DNA of 64,000 nt from Microvirga antarctica (GCF_017921815.1 NZ_JAGEMM010000001.1:372001-436000); one strand, 5' to 3'; positions 1-8,687 are shown, numbered from the stretch's first letter. Notes: a model not told the origin generated them from the sequence alone. Made by a program: numbers and translations.

Positions 1-53
1 ATGCCATCATCGATTTCGAATCTGAGCATATGGCCTCTCCTGTTTGGCCGTCA

Positions 54-833
54 CTAGGGATGCGGATCGGAGTAATCCGTCGCCTGCTGGACGAGATCCC
101 AGATAGCGTTGGCCTGTGGCATTCTGATTTCTTCCAGAACGTGGCCTATCAAACCGACCGTCCGAGCAATCAACCCGATTCCGCGAACAGCCCGCCAATC
201 CAAACCGATATCCGAGGAAATCGCCCCGATAGCGGCGACTGCGTTCAACGTAAGCGGTCGCTGTAGCTTCTGGACCGCAAAACGGTGAATCTCCAACATC
301 AACTCCGTGTTCAGCGTAGGAACGCCCAACTCTCTTTGCATGTCGAACAGTTTCTGTGTGCGCGGATCAACCGGGTGGTGCGGCTGCCCCAACCCCGGAA
401 TCCGGCGCTTCGTAGAGGTGTACAATTCGACAATAGATTTCGCCTTCTCCGCCATCGAACCATCAAAGGCCGCAGCTTCAATCTGGAGCATCTTCGCCAC
501 GTTGCTTGAAGGCCCGACAAACGTATCGCCAGCCCCGAGCAAGCCACTCGCGACAGCCCCTTGCAGAGATTCCGGTGCGCCAAGAAATGTCAGTCGAGCG
601 GCTATTACGCTCGGCATCATGCCATGTTCGGCAATCGCTACAACCATGGCATTGATTAATCTGGACTCGGCAGGCCGCGGCAATTTTCCAGAAACTTCTA
701 GAAAAAACAAGTCCGCGATATCGATCTTGCCGATGAGTTCGTCGACAAGGTTATGGCCACGAACCGTGATGGAATCGACGTCAAGGGTCGCCATCTCCGT
801 TTTCACGCGGGAGGATTTTTTTGTCGTGCTCAT
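54..833 (-). CDS. citryl-CoA lyase-like protein (citrate synthase fold)
   Basis: 259 aa, the short form typical of citryl-CoA lyases, which share the citrate synthase C-terminal fold and cleave a citryl-type CoA thioester into acetyl-CoA and a 2-oxo acid. Visible family signatures are AEHGMMPS (about residues 68-75, His70 matching a citrate synthase catalytic His), a DPR motif at 156-158 and GLIARTVGLIGHVLEE near the C-terminus. The usual GxGHxxxxxDPR motif reads GLGQPHHPVDPR, so the canonical His is Gln150, with His152/153 nearby. It is the last gene of a leftward operon, 3 bp after the CoA-transferase, which could supply its CoA-ester substrate. The natural substrate cannot be deduced. Confidence 0.8.
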   Translation of the reverse strand: MSTTKKSSRVKTEMATLDVDSITVRGHNLVDELIGKIDIADLFFLEVSGKLPRPAESRLINAMVVAIAEHGMMPSVIAARLTFLGAPESLQGAVASGLLGAGDTFVGPSSNVAKMLQIEAAAFDGSMAEKAKSIVELYTSTKRRIPGLGQPHHPVDPRTQKLFDMQRELGVPTLNTELMLEIHRFAVQKLQRPLTLNAVAAIGAISSDIGLDWRAVRGIGLIARTVGLIGHVLEEIRMPQANAIWDLVQQATDYSDPHP

Positions 834-836
834 GAT

Positions 837-2651
837 CTATTTCTTTCTGCCGTTCAGAAAGTCGTTTCGAGGGTCGAATAGGCGCAACCGGATAAGCTCT
901 TCGCGTGTCGGCATCGGCTCGACGTCAAGGGTCGCCGCGACATCGAAGGTCCACTCACATTCTGCACGTATTTTTTCGACGACTTGAGATTGCGAGAGAT
1001 CATTCTGTGGGAATATGCCCGTCAATGCGAACCGTCCCTCTCGTTTCTCGAATATGCCGAGGTCAGTCACGAGAGTGGAAACCAGTCGCCCGGGGCTGGT
1101 GATATAGGGAAGTTTTGTAACGAGCCGCTTCGCAGATTGTTGCGTGATCGCGATGATGTCACGCGATGCAGAATTGATATCATTTGCGCCACCCGAACCG
1201 ACGAGAAAACGACCATCTTGGGCGTAGGTCGAGTTGATGTTGCCTTCTGCGTCGATCTGCGCCGCACCGATGATCGAGAGGCAGTTATTGTGACGGCTCC
1301 CGACAAATTGTCCAAGGACACCAAAGGCCGTTGTGAAACTCTTCGCACTCGCCAAATTCCGATTGGCAAAAATAAAGGGTTCGCCAGGCTGCGGCATGAA
1401 ACCGTAAAGTCCGATTTCTGCCACCAGTTCGACGGGAATTCCGTCATCGATCTGTAACTTGGAAACGGCTAACCACGCCGCGAGGTTGGCATAACCGACG
1501 CCCGCCTCAATGATCTCGAAGCCCTCTTCCTTGACCTTGTGTTCCAGCACATGAGTCGCTGCAACAACCATGGCGTCGATAGCGTCATGACCCTCTCGAC
1601 TCACGATCGAATCAATCGTCTCGGGAGTGAGATCATCCTGCCAGCTCTCGGTGAGGGAGCGGCCTCGCAGCATCTGAACCCGATCTCCGCCGAGCTTGCG
1701 GACATAGTCTTCGTGACTTCCAACGTCCAGGATCCATTCTTTCACCCATCGGTCAAAGTCTTCCTTTGTCCGCGAGGCCAGCCGAATTTCGCGAAAGAAA
1801 GAGTAATCCTCCACATAAGCCGCAACATCGACGCCGCCCGGGTTGTAGATCGCGTAAGGATGAGACCCCATCGGGGCTTCCGACACACTCAGAACGCGAT
1901 GCGAGGGAATTAGAGTTAGGGTCGGGTTGGCGCGGATCACATCGGTTGACACGACGCGTTCGACCGTGGCGATCACGCCCGCTTTCGCGGCGAACGCAAC
2001 AATATCGCCCTCGCCGAATGGTGGAGAAACCAGAATGTTTCCCTGCTCATCAGCTGCTAGTCCGTGCACGATCGTGACATCTGGCACGATCGCCTCCGCC
2101 AAGCCTATCCTCTCACCGCTGCCGAATGGATCGTCCATCTGTTGAAAGCTTGGGTTATCCTCCATCGAACTGCCCATCAGCGAACGCGTAAGGGCAAATG
2201 GAAAGCCTGATGCTCCCGCGGCGAGCCGCTGAGCGATAACCAAAAGCGACTGGTTCTCGATCTCGACCGAGCCGGAGTTGATCGCATGCTGAAATATCCG
2301 GTGTGGAGACGCTGTCGGGTAGTTCTCTCCGACAAAAGAGACCGTCATTTTCCGGATGAGGCCTTCCGAAACCAGGCTAGCCTGATTGGCAACCATTCCG
2401 GCGCAGACGACCCAGAAATTTGGCTTGGTACCCGCAAAGGCTCGCACGAGAGCATTGCTCGCCGCCATCGGTCTCGCGCCCGTGTAGCCGAAATGAATGG
2501 TCATTCCCGCCTTTACGTGCTTGGCAATGGCAACATCGAGAGGCATCACCTTGCTGGTGGCGTAGCGGGAAGGCGGTGCGAACATCTCCCGCAGGCGCCG
2601 GCGATCATAAACCGAATCGTCGCGCGACACACGATTCGAGTCACGTTCCAT
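837..2651 (-). CDS. fused two-domain CoA-transferase (GctAB/IpdAB-like)
   Basis: Family I CoA-transferase in which the alpha-like half (about residues 1-335) and beta-like half (about 360-604) are joined; in glutaconate CoA-transferase and in the ring-opening hydrolase IpdAB these are separate chains. The beta half has the region expected to carry the thioester-forming glutamate (ELVAEIGLYG, Glu near residue 412) and the later GSGGANDIN signature. The start used is ATG 2651; a TTG at 2666 directly abuts the upstream stop codon and has no better ribosome-binding site. It lies between the amidohydrolase and the lyase in one operon. It may transfer CoA to a carboxylic acid or, like IpdAB, hydrolyse a cyclic CoA ester; sequence alone does not decide. 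Confidence 0.8.
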   Translation of the reverse strand: MERDSNRVSRDDSVYDRRRLREMFAPPSRYATSKVMPLDVAIAKHVKAGMTIHFGYTGARPMAASNALVRAFAGTKPNFWVVCAGMVANQASLVSEGLIRKMTVSFVGENYPTASPHRIFQHAINSGSVEIENQSLLVIAQRLAAGASGFPFALTRSLMGSSMEDNPSFQQMDDPFGSGERIGLAEAIVPDVTIVHGLAADEQGNILVSPPFGEGDIVAFAAKAGVIATVERVVSTDVIRANPTLTLIPSHRVLSVSEAPMGSHPYAIYNPGGVDVAAYVEDYSFFREIRLASRTKEDFDRWVKEWILDVGSHEDYVRKLGGDRVQMLRGRSLTESWQDDLTPETIDSIVSREGHDAIDAMVVAATHVLEHKVKEEGFEIIEAGVGYANLAAWLAVSKLQIDDGIPVELVAEIGLYGFMPQPGEPFIFANRNLASAKSFTTAFGVLGQFVGSRHNNCLSIIGAAQIDAEGNINSTYAQDGRFLVGSGGANDINSASRDIIAITQQSAKRLVTKLPYITSPGRLVSTLVTDLGIFEKREGRFALTGIFPQNDLSQSQVVEKIRAECEWTFDVAATLDVEPMPTREELIRLRLFDPRNDFLNGRKK

Positions 2652-2666
2652 GGGGTGTCCAATCAA

Positions 2667-3536
2667 TTACAGCGTTCTGAAGACGTTGCGAGCAGCCTTG
2701 TAGAGAAGCATTTCGCGTGCATCCGGCTTCAGGCTCAATACTTTTACCTGGGCGAGGCTGTCGGCGTGGTTCACAACGGGAAAGTCAGTCCCCCACAGGA
2801 CCTTCCCCTTCCCACGGCTGTTTAGAAATTGAACGAGCGCAGGATCCCAATATTTCGGCGCATGCGCTCCCGCCCCTATGTAAAGGTTCGGGTGTTTCCA
2901 CGCGAGTGCGATCAGTTCCTGAACCCATGGCCAGCCGGTATGCGACGCGACAATGCGCAACTCCGGGAAATAGAGCGCAACGTCGTCGAGCAGGATGGGC
3001 TGTGCCATGGCGGATGGCATTCGCTCGGCGGAATGCCCCGTTTGAAGGATCACGGGCACATCGAGTTCGACACACTTGGCGTAGAACGGGTAGAAGTCAC
3101 GATGGTTAAGAGGCATGCCCCACCCGTAGGAATGGATATGAGCGCCCTCGAACCCCCATTCCTTAACGGCTTTCTCGAGTTCGCGCACGCCGTCCATTCC
3201 GAGAGTGACATCGACCCCGTAGAGACCACCGACCCGTCCGCCGCAGCTTTCCATCAAGTCTCTTATGACCGAGGCCTTCACATCGAGTAGCGGTGCCTTG
3301 TGCTTGAAACTCCACATCTTGAAGCTCGGCACAAAGACCTTTCCGACCCCGACTTCATCAAGCATGTCCACGAACTCGGCGGGTGAGTATCCCTTGAGGC
3401 GCTCGTCCATGTTCCACCACGAAACGAGCTTATGAAGCTCGTCGTTCTCAAGATACATGTTCCGCAGACCGTCCGGGGTGAAGATGTTGGTCCAATAGTC
3501 AATTGCGCGTGTATCGGCCGTCATCATGCTCCTCAT
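2667..3536 (-). CDS. amidohydrolase-2 family protein (ACMSD-like TIM barrel)
   Basis: 289-aa protein of the amidohydrolase_2 family, which includes decarboxylases (ACMSD), lactonases and hydratases of ring-cleavage pathways. C-terminal metal-site motifs are visible: ILQTGHS, IVASHTGWPW and LWGTDFPV (Asp). The usual N-terminal HxH motif is absent and the corresponding segment reads AIDYWTNIF, so the metal site is altered or lost. First gene of a leftward operon; its stop codon is immediately followed by the CoA-transferase gene. Start ATG 3536 has a weak GAGG upstream; ATG codons 9 and 12 bp further in are alternatives. An operator-like palindrome lies about 80 bp upstream. Family is clear, reaction unknown. 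Confidence 0.78.
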   Translation of the reverse strand: MRSMMTADTRAIDYWTNIFTPDGLRNMYLENDELHKLVSWWNMDERLKGYSPAEFVDMLDEVGVGKVFVPSFKMWSFKHKAPLLDVKASVIRDLMESCGGRVGGLYGVDVTLGMDGVRELEKAVKEWGFEGAHIHSYGWGMPLNHRDFYPFYAKCVELDVPVILQTGHSAERMPSAMAQPILLDDVALYFPELRIVASHTGWPWVQELIALAWKHPNLYIGAGAHAPKYWDPALVQFLNSRGKGKVLWGTDFPVVNHADSLAQVKVLSLKPDAREMLLYKAARNVFRTL

Positions 3537-3613
3537 CGACCTCTATAATCCTGAAGGAGTTTTTTGCCTCGCGGCCAAATCTCGCATCAACGATGGCACC
3601 ATCACTACCAGAT

Positions 3614-3631
3614 TCAGACTGATCGAACAAT
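3614..3631. promoter_or_regulatory. operator-like palindrome, copy 1
   Basis: TCAGACTGATCGAACAAT. It matches the copy at 9935-9952 at 14 of 18 positions, including the GACTGAT core and the AACAAT end. It lies about 80 bp upstream of the amidohydrolase start. TetR-type binding is inferred from size and symmetry. Confidence 0.5.
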
Positions 3632-3814
3632 CATTTTACGATGTTGCTCTGTCCACTCCCTCTCTTAGAATCGAGAATATTGAGAGCTCGACAATGAATT
3701 CGACCAGCGCTCCGGTCCGCGAGCCGGCAAAAGGGCAGGACAAATCCCCTCTTCTCACGACCGTATTGAAGAGACGATTAAAATAACCCAAACTTGCCAA
3801 CCCTTTCTGGGTTT

Positions 3815-3832
3815 ATTGACTGGTCAATCAAT
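3815..3832. promoter_or_regulatory. operator-like palindrome, copy 2
   Basis: ATTGACTGGTCAATCAAT, an 18-bp imperfect inverted repeat (ATTGA/TCAAT arms, inner TTGAC-TG-GTCAA). It is the most symmetric of three related sites and lies just upstream of the candidate -35 of the ABC-transporter operon. Confidence 0.6.
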
Positions 3833-3836
3833 CATA

Positions 3837-3864
3837 TTGACTTCCAATGCCTCCCGTGTACGGT
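3837..3864 (+). promoter_or_regulatory. candidate sigma70-type promoter of the ABC/SDR/PrpD operon
   Basis: TTGACT at 3837-3842, 16-bp spacer, TACGGT at 3859-3864, about 95 bp upstream of the ATPase start. The -35 box is good and the -10 box is weak. It is adjacent to operator copy 2. Confidence 0.35.
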
Positions 3865-3959
3865 TTAGCCTCTCGCGTCCCCCGTGTAATCGGTCATGAG
3901 GTCTCTCCGGCCGGCCACTGTGCCAGGTGCCGGGCGCAAAAGACTGATCAAGGAGCAAT

Positions 3960-4793
3960 TTGATCGTGGAAGCAGTTGCCCAGTCGGTGATCCTGTCCGC
4001 CGCTTCTCGGCCTACGGCCGTTTCACTCCAAGGTGTCACCTGCCAGTTTGCGGACTATACGGCCGTCGAGGATGCGAGCCTGACAATTGCCGACGGCGAA
4101 TTCGTATCGATCATCGGACCGACAGGTTGCGGCAAATCAACGTTGTTGAATGTCATCGCCGGCCTGCTTGAGCCAACGAGCGGTTCGGTTGAAATTTTCG
4201 GGCTTCCGATCGCCGGCCTCAACAGAAAGGCCGGATACATGTTTCAGTCAGACAGCCTTTTCCCGTGGCTCAGCGCGTTGGACAACGCTCAGATCGGCCT
4301 GGAATTCAGAGGCGTCCCCCTGGCGGAGCGCAAGGACCGCGCCGGAGTCTGGTTGAACCGTGTCGGACTCGCTGGGCACGAGCACAAATACCCACATCAG
4401 CTCTCGGGCGGCATGCGCAAACGCGTCTCACTTGCTCAGATGCTCGTTACGGATCCCGATATTCTTCTCATGGACGAGCCATTCAGCGCTCTTGATGTGC
4501 AGACACGGACCCTGATGGAGAATGAGCTCCTCGACCTCTGGTCTGCAGATCGCAAATCGGTAGCCTTCGTCACGCACGATCTGGAGGAAGCGATTTCGCT
4601 GTCGGATCGTGTGGTCATTCTCTCGGCCGGCCCCGCGACCCGCCCCATAGGAGAGTTCGTGATCGATATCCCACGTCCGCGCGATGTGGCGGAGATCCGG
4701 CATCAGCCACATTTTATTGAACTTTATCGCAACATCTGGGAGGCCATGAAGGACGAAGTTCTCAAGGCTTACGCGGTGAACCGACGGAAATAG
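3960..4793 (+). CDS. ABC transporter ATP-binding protein (TauB/SsuB/NitT type)
   Basis: 277-aa ATPase of the nitrate/sulfonate/taurine importer family. Walker A is GPTGCGKST (residues 53-61), the signature LSGGMRKR, and Walker B with Glu is ILLMDEPF followed by SALD; the switch His is in FVTHDLEEA. It should energise import through the permease encoded directly downstream. AGGAG at 3951-3955 precedes two candidate starts, TTG 3960 (4-nt spacing) and GTG 3966 (10-nt spacing). It begins an operon with permease, SDR-like and MmgE/PrpD genes. No cognate periplasmic binding protein is encoded nearby. Substrate unknown. Confidence 0.88.
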   Translation: MIVEAVAQSVILSAASRPTAVSLQGVTCQFADYTAVEDASLTIADGEFVSIIGPTGCGKSTLLNVIAGLLEPTSGSVEIFGLPIAGLNRKAGYMFQSDSLFPWLSALDNAQIGLEFRGVPLAERKDRAGVWLNRVGLAGHEHKYPHQLSGGMRKRVSLAQMLVTDPDILLMDEPFSALDVQTRTLMENELLDLWSADRKSVAFVTHDLEEAISLSDRVVILSAGPATRPIGEFVIDIPRPRDVAEIRHQPHFIELYRNIWEAMKDEVLKAYAVNRRK

Positions 4794-5642
4794 ATGGAGA
4801 GAAGCATGCCCACCGTCGCAAAAACGGATCCATCAACGATGACTACGGCCGGCGGGCAGACCCATCGCGCTAAGGGCAATCAGAGACGTTCGCCAGTGTC
4901 AATCCACGTGATGCAGGTGGCGCTCTTCATCGGCATTCTCACAGCATGGCAAATCACCTCGACTTTCAGCCTCGTTCCTCCGTACATCCTGGGCGAACCC
5001 ATCGGCGTCGCCAGGCAACTCTACGTCTGGCTTGTGACCGGCAAGGTCTATCCTCACATCGCTGTCACGCTGTTGGAGACCGTGCTCGCGTTCGTGATCG
5101 GTCTCGTGCTTGGCATCGGCATGGGCTTGCTGCTCGGCCTGAACGTGACGCTCGCAAAGCTATTTGACCCGTATCTGAAAGCTTTCAATGCCATGCCGCG
5201 CGTGGTTCTGGTGCCCATTTTCATCGTGTGGTTCGGCCTCGGTATCTGGTCGAAGGTGGCGTTGGGGATCACGCTTGTGTTCTTTATCGTTTTCTTCAAT
5301 GTCTTCCAGGGTGTCCGAGACGTAAATCCAGTTGTCCTCGCAAATGCGCGCATGTTGGGAGCCTCACGTCGCCAATTGCTTACGCGTGTATATCTGCCGT
5401 CTGCCACGGGCTGGGTTTTCTCAAGCCTTCACGCATCGGTCGGAATGGCATTCGCGGGCGCCGTTATCGGGGAATATATGGGGTCCGCAAGGGGCCTCGG
5501 TTACCTCATTCTGCAAGCTGAGAGCGTCTTCGATATCAACGCCGTTTTTGCCGGCATGGTACTCTTGACAATCTTTGCCGTGATCCTGGACTGGATTGTC
5601 TCGAGCTTCGAGAAGAGGTTGGTGAAGTGGAAGCCGGAGTGA
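4794..5642 (+). CDS. ABC transporter permease (TauC/SsuC/NitT type)
   Basis: 282-aa inner-membrane permease with a short hydrophilic N-terminus, about six hydrophobic segments, and the BPD-type EAA loop around NARMLGASRRQLLTRVYLPS that contacts the ATPase, followed by IGEYMGSARGLGYLI, typical of the TauC/SsuC family. ATG 4794 directly follows the ATPase stop codon; ATG 4806 is an alternative. It forms a heteromeric importer with the preceding ATPase, but the expected binding protein is missing from the window. The end overlaps the next gene, which implies translational coupling. Confidence 0.88.
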   Translation: MERSMPTVAKTDPSTMTTAGGQTHRAKGNQRRSPVSIHVMQVALFIGILTAWQITSTFSLVPPYILGEPIGVARQLYVWLVTGKVYPHIAVTLLETVLAFVIGLVLGIGMGLLLGLNVTLAKLFDPYLKAFNAMPRVVLVPIFIVWFGLGIWSKVALGITLVFFIVFFNVFQGVRDVNPVVLANARMLGASRRQLLTRVYLPSATGWVFSSLHASVGMAFAGAVIGEYMGSARGLGYLILQAESVFDINAVFAGMVLLTIFAVILDWIVSSFEKRLVKWKPE

Positions 5643-6439
5643 GTGATAAGGTTCTTGAGCTGCCCGGGCTGGTCGACAAAATCGCAGTTGTCACCGGTGC
5701 GAGCCGCGGGATTGGCGCAGCAATCGCGCGCGAGTTGGCGAGGCACGGTGCGGATGTGGTGTTGACTGCTCGGGATCCCGCTCCGCTGGCGGAGGTCGCT
5801 GCGGAAGTCAAAAGCCTTGGTCGCCGCTCAACCGTTGTTGCTGGTGATTTGACCCTGCCCGACTTCGGGTCCAAGGTTGTGAACGCCGCAATCGAGACAT
5901 TCGGAAGGGTCGACCTGCTGGTCAACAATGCGGGCGCAACCAAGCGAGGCAATTTTGTTGACCTGACCGACGCAGACTGGGACGATGGTTTCGCGCTCAA
6001 ATTTTTCGGCGCAGTGAGGATGTGCCGTCTGTGTTGGCCGGAGCTGCGGAAATCTCGTGGTGCAGTTCTGAACATCGGTGGTGCCGGTGGCCGAACCCCC
6101 GATAAGCCCTTCACCATCGGAAGTTCCGTCAACGCCGCCATGATGGCGTTCACAAAAGCCTTGGCGGATCTCGGCCGGGAAGATGACGTTAGAGTGAACC
6201 TCGTCAACCCTGGACTCATCCGTACCGATCGCCTTGAGAAACGGATCGTCGATGCCATGAAGGCGGATGGCATCACTCGTGAGCTGGCTGAGCAACAACT
6301 CAGTAATCAGGCCGCCATCACCCATATCGGCGAGGCTGAGGACATCGCACGCATTGTGGCGTTCATGCTGTCAGACAGCGGAATGCTATTCCATGGCAGC
6401 CTCGTGGATGCAGATGCCGGTTATACTAAGGGAGTTTGA
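5639..6439 (+). CDS. SDR-fold protein lacking the Ser-Tyr-Lys catalytic residues
   Basis: Short-chain dehydrogenase/reductase fold of about 266 aa with intact nucleotide-binding features: TGASRGIG (about 19-26), the acidic DL turn and NNAG. The active site is lost: where the family has YxxxK this protein has Gly and Asn (GSSVNAAMMAFTKAL, residues 161 and 165), and the usual Ser is in a GGAGG stretch. It may bind NAD(P)(H) without classical SDR chemistry, or use other residues. GTG 5639 overlaps the permease stop (GTGA); GTG 5627 is an alternative start. It is embedded in the transporter/PrpD operon and the reading frame is intact, so it is not a pseudogene. Confidence 0.8.
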   Translation: MSDKVLELPGLVDKIAVVTGASRGIGAAIARELARHGADVVLTARDPAPLAEVAAEVKSLGRRSTVVAGDLTLPDFGSKVVNAAIETFGRVDLLVNNAGATKRGNFVDLTDADWDDGFALKFFGAVRMCRLCWPELRKSRGAVLNIGGAGGRTPDKPFTIGSSVNAAMMAFTKALADLGREDDVRVNLVNPGLIRTDRLEKRIVDAMKADGITRELAEQQLSNQAAITHIGEAEDIARIVAFMLSDSGMLFHGSLVDADAGYTKGV

Positions 6440-7781
6440 TGCGACTCCGACCCGCGCGTTTGCCGCCGCAGCAACGCAATCACACTGGCGCGCAATCCCG
6501 GCCGGGGTTCGTCATGATGTGGTTAGAACGACAGTCAACGCCATCGGCTGCATGCTGGGAGGCGTTGACCATCCAGCCGTCAATCAGATCGAAGAATTCA
6601 CCAGGTCGATATCAGGCGCGCCCGTCGCGACCGTCTTGGGCACATCCATCTCACGTGATGCACCGAGGGCCGCACTGCTGAATGCTCTATCGGGATCCGT
6701 CTACGCATTTGACGATACCCACGCTCACTCGATTGTTCATCCGGGCACGCCGGTGGTCGCAGCAGCGCTGGCAGCGTCCGAGACCGCTCGCGGTGCGATC
6801 CCTGGCGAGACATTCCTCAACGCAGTAGCATGGGGACTTGAGATCGCCTGTCGCGTGAGCCGGCTGGTATCACCGGGTATGCCGATGGCCATATCGCAAA
6901 CCGGGACAGCAGGAATGCTTGGAGCCGCCGTCGCAGCCGGCGTCACACTTGGCTTGTCGGCGCAGCAACTGGGGTGGGCAATCGGGATTGCGGCAAGTTC
7001 TGCTGCCGGTATCCGAGCCGGGCATGGCACGATCTCGATGCACCTGCTGCCTGCCCGAGCCTCGATGCTCGGGGTGGAGTCGGCTCTCCTCGCCCAGGCG
7101 GGATTTGAGGGCGGAGACGAATCCCTTGCCGGACCTCATGGGTTCTTTGCTGGTTTCGGGGGCACCGCTTCGACGGATGGTCTTCTTGACGGACTTGGCA
7201 CAACCTTCGAGCTCTCAGCCAACACCTTCAAGCCCTATCCGTGTGGGATCGTAATCCACCCCATTATCGACGCCTGCCTGGCGCTCAATCCGCGCTTCAG
7301 TGCGCGCACCTCACCCATCAGAACCCTTAGGTTGATTGTTTCGCCTCAAGCGGCGGCGCTCGCTGATCGTCAGCATCCCGTCTCTGATTTAGCAGTGCAA
7401 GTCAGTCTGCAGCACTGGGCAGCGGCGGCACTCGTCTTCGGTAGAGCCGGGATCGATGAGGCAAGAATGCTCGCTGGTGAGAACAAGGAACTGATCAGGG
7501 ATCTCCGCGACAGGAGCTTGATCGTCGTTGATCCAGTGTGTGCCATCGACGCTGCCAGCGTCGAAATTTGTTTCGACGACGGAACGTCTGAAGTGGTTGT
7601 GGTCTCCCACTGCCGCGGAAGTCTTGACCTGCCTATGACGGACGCTGAGTTGAACGAGAAATTTGTGGCGCAAGCCACTCGAACTGTTGGTGCTGCGCAA
7701 GCGAGGCGCGCAGCGTCTCAGTCATGGGCTCTTTCAAACGTCCGTTTTGTGGCCACATTCATCCGGGAGCTGGCAATCTAA
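6414..7781 (+). CDS. MmgE/PrpD family protein
   Basis: About 455 aa, full length for MmgE/PrpD proteins, a group including 2-methylcitrate dehydratase, cis-aconitate decarboxylase and iminodisuccinate epimerase. Family features are the N-terminal helical domain (DVVRTTVNAIGCMLGG), the FDDTHAHSIVHPGTPVVAAAL segment split around His residues, and TFKPYPCGIVIHPIIDACL in the second domain. The frame is open from 6267, but homology-like sequence begins near ILREFDATPTRAF, so ATG 6414 was chosen, giving a 26-bp overlap with the SDR-like gene. Last gene of the operon. It probably dehydrates, isomerises or decarboxylates a polycarboxylate-like compound; the substrate is not deducible. Confidence 0.85.
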   Translation: MPVILREFDATPTRAFAAAATQSHWRAIPAGVRHDVVRTTVNAIGCMLGGVDHPAVNQIEEFTRSISGAPVATVLGTSISRDAPRAALLNALSGSVYAFDDTHAHSIVHPGTPVVAAALAASETARGAIPGETFLNAVAWGLEIACRVSRLVSPGMPMAISQTGTAGMLGAAVAAGVTLGLSAQQLGWAIGIAASSAAGIRAGHGTISMHLLPARASMLGVESALLAQAGFEGGDESLAGPHGFFAGFGGTASTDGLLDGLGTTFELSANTFKPYPCGIVIHPIIDACLALNPRFSARTSPIRTLRLIVSPQAAALADRQHPVSDLAVQVSLQHWAAAALVFGRAGIDEARMLAGENKELIRDLRDRSLIVVDPVCAIDAASVEICFDDGTSEVVVVSHCRGSLDLPMTDAELNEKFVAQATRTVGAAQARRAASQSWALSNVRFVATFIRELAI

Positions 7782-7802
7782 GCGACGAGACTGCTCAAGC
7801 CG

Positions 7803-8669
7803 CTAATCGGCATCGAGCGCCTTCGGTTGAACGCTTCGATGGAAACCTTCGAAGGGCTTCGAATTGCTGTGATCCTGCAAATCCCACACCGGCCGCGCGT
7901 TTGGCACCCCGCCGTCGACGCGGATGTAGGATCCTGTTGTGAACGCTGAGGCTGGTGACAATAGGTACGCCACCGCCGCGGAAACTTCTGCTTCCGTTCC
8001 CAGCCGCTTCAGCGGCACGTTGGCCCGCAAACGCCGGAACATCGCCTGGGCTTCGGCCGGGTATTTGTCCATGCCAGATGATGCGATCCACCCGGGGGCG
8101 ACTGCGTTCACCCTGACGCCAGATACCGCCCACTCGGTGGCTGCGGACTCGGTGAATGAAAGCATGCCCGCGCGCGCTGCGCCTGAATGCGCAGAGCCGG
8201 GCCATCCTCCCCAGATATCCGCAATAATATTGACAATGGAGCCCCCATTGAGCTCCATCCACGAGCGATAGACCTCGCGCGACACCAGAAAGCCGCCGGT
8301 CAGGTTGGTATCGACAACCGCCCTCCACCCTTTTGACTTCATGTCGCGGATAGGCTGGATATACTGTCCACCCGCATTGTTTACCAAGCCATCGACCCGG
8401 CCATGATGCGCGAGAACCCCTGAGACCATCGCACTGACAGCCTCCTCATCGCGAATGTCACAGACGTGCACACTGGCCCGCCCTCCATCCTCGGCAATTT
8501 CCCTCGCGGCGGTCTCAAGCCTGTCCAAAGAACGCCCGACAAGCGCGACAGAAGCACCAAGCGACGAAAGTTCATGCGCCATGCAGCGACCAAGCCCACT
8601 GCCCCCGCCTGTCACAACGACCACTTTGCCAACGAAAAGATTCTGTCGAAAGACTGAGGAGTAGGGCAT
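7803..8669 (-). CDS. PECR-like SDR (peroxisomal trans-2-enoyl-CoA reductase type)
   Basis: 288-aa SDR with TGGGSGLG cofactor motif (20-27), NNAG and VDGG near the end. The active-site segment is HSGAARAG (161-168) where classical SDRs have YxxxK; the same HSGAARAG occurs in animal peroxisomal trans-2-enoyl-CoA reductase (PECR), and related 2,4-dienoyl-CoA reductases also lack the Tyr, so the change marks a functional subfamily. Expected role is NADPH-dependent reduction of an enoyl-CoA. It lies 18 bp downstream of the acyl-CoA dehydrogenase gene in a two-gene leftward operon and converges on the PrpD gene. Confidence 0.83.
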   Translation of the reverse strand: MPYSSVFRQNLFVGKVVVVTGGGSGLGRCMAHELSSLGASVALVGRSLDRLETAAREIAEDGGRASVHVCDIRDEEAVSAMVSGVLAHHGRVDGLVNNAGGQYIQPIRDMKSKGWRAVVDTNLTGGFLVSREVYRSWMELNGGSIVNIIADIWGGWPGSAHSGAARAGMLSFTESAATEWAVSGVRVNAVAPGWIASSGMDKYPAEAQAMFRRLRANVPLKRLGTEAEVSAAVAYLLSPASAFTTGSYIRVDGGVPNARPVWDLQDHSNSKPFEGFHRSVQPKALDAD

Positions 8670-8687
8670 TGCAGACCTCCAAGACCG

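Larger units (their letters stand above)
3537..3959. other. divergent intergenic promoter region
   Basis: 423 bp without a convincing gene, between two divergent operons. It is AT-richer than its surroundings and holds two copies of the shared operator-like palindrome (3614-3631 and 3815-3832), plus a candidate promoter for the ABC-transporter operon. No regulator gene is present. Confidence 0.7.

Noticed and set aside
1-53. Gene fragment at the left edge
   Set aside because: Only 53 bp lie beyond the lyase stop codon; too short to assign anything.
7803-8669. Second catalytically dead SDR
   Set aside because: Its HSGAARAG active-site segment is the same as in active peroxisomal trans-2-enoyl-CoA reductases, so the missing Tyr is a subfamily trait.
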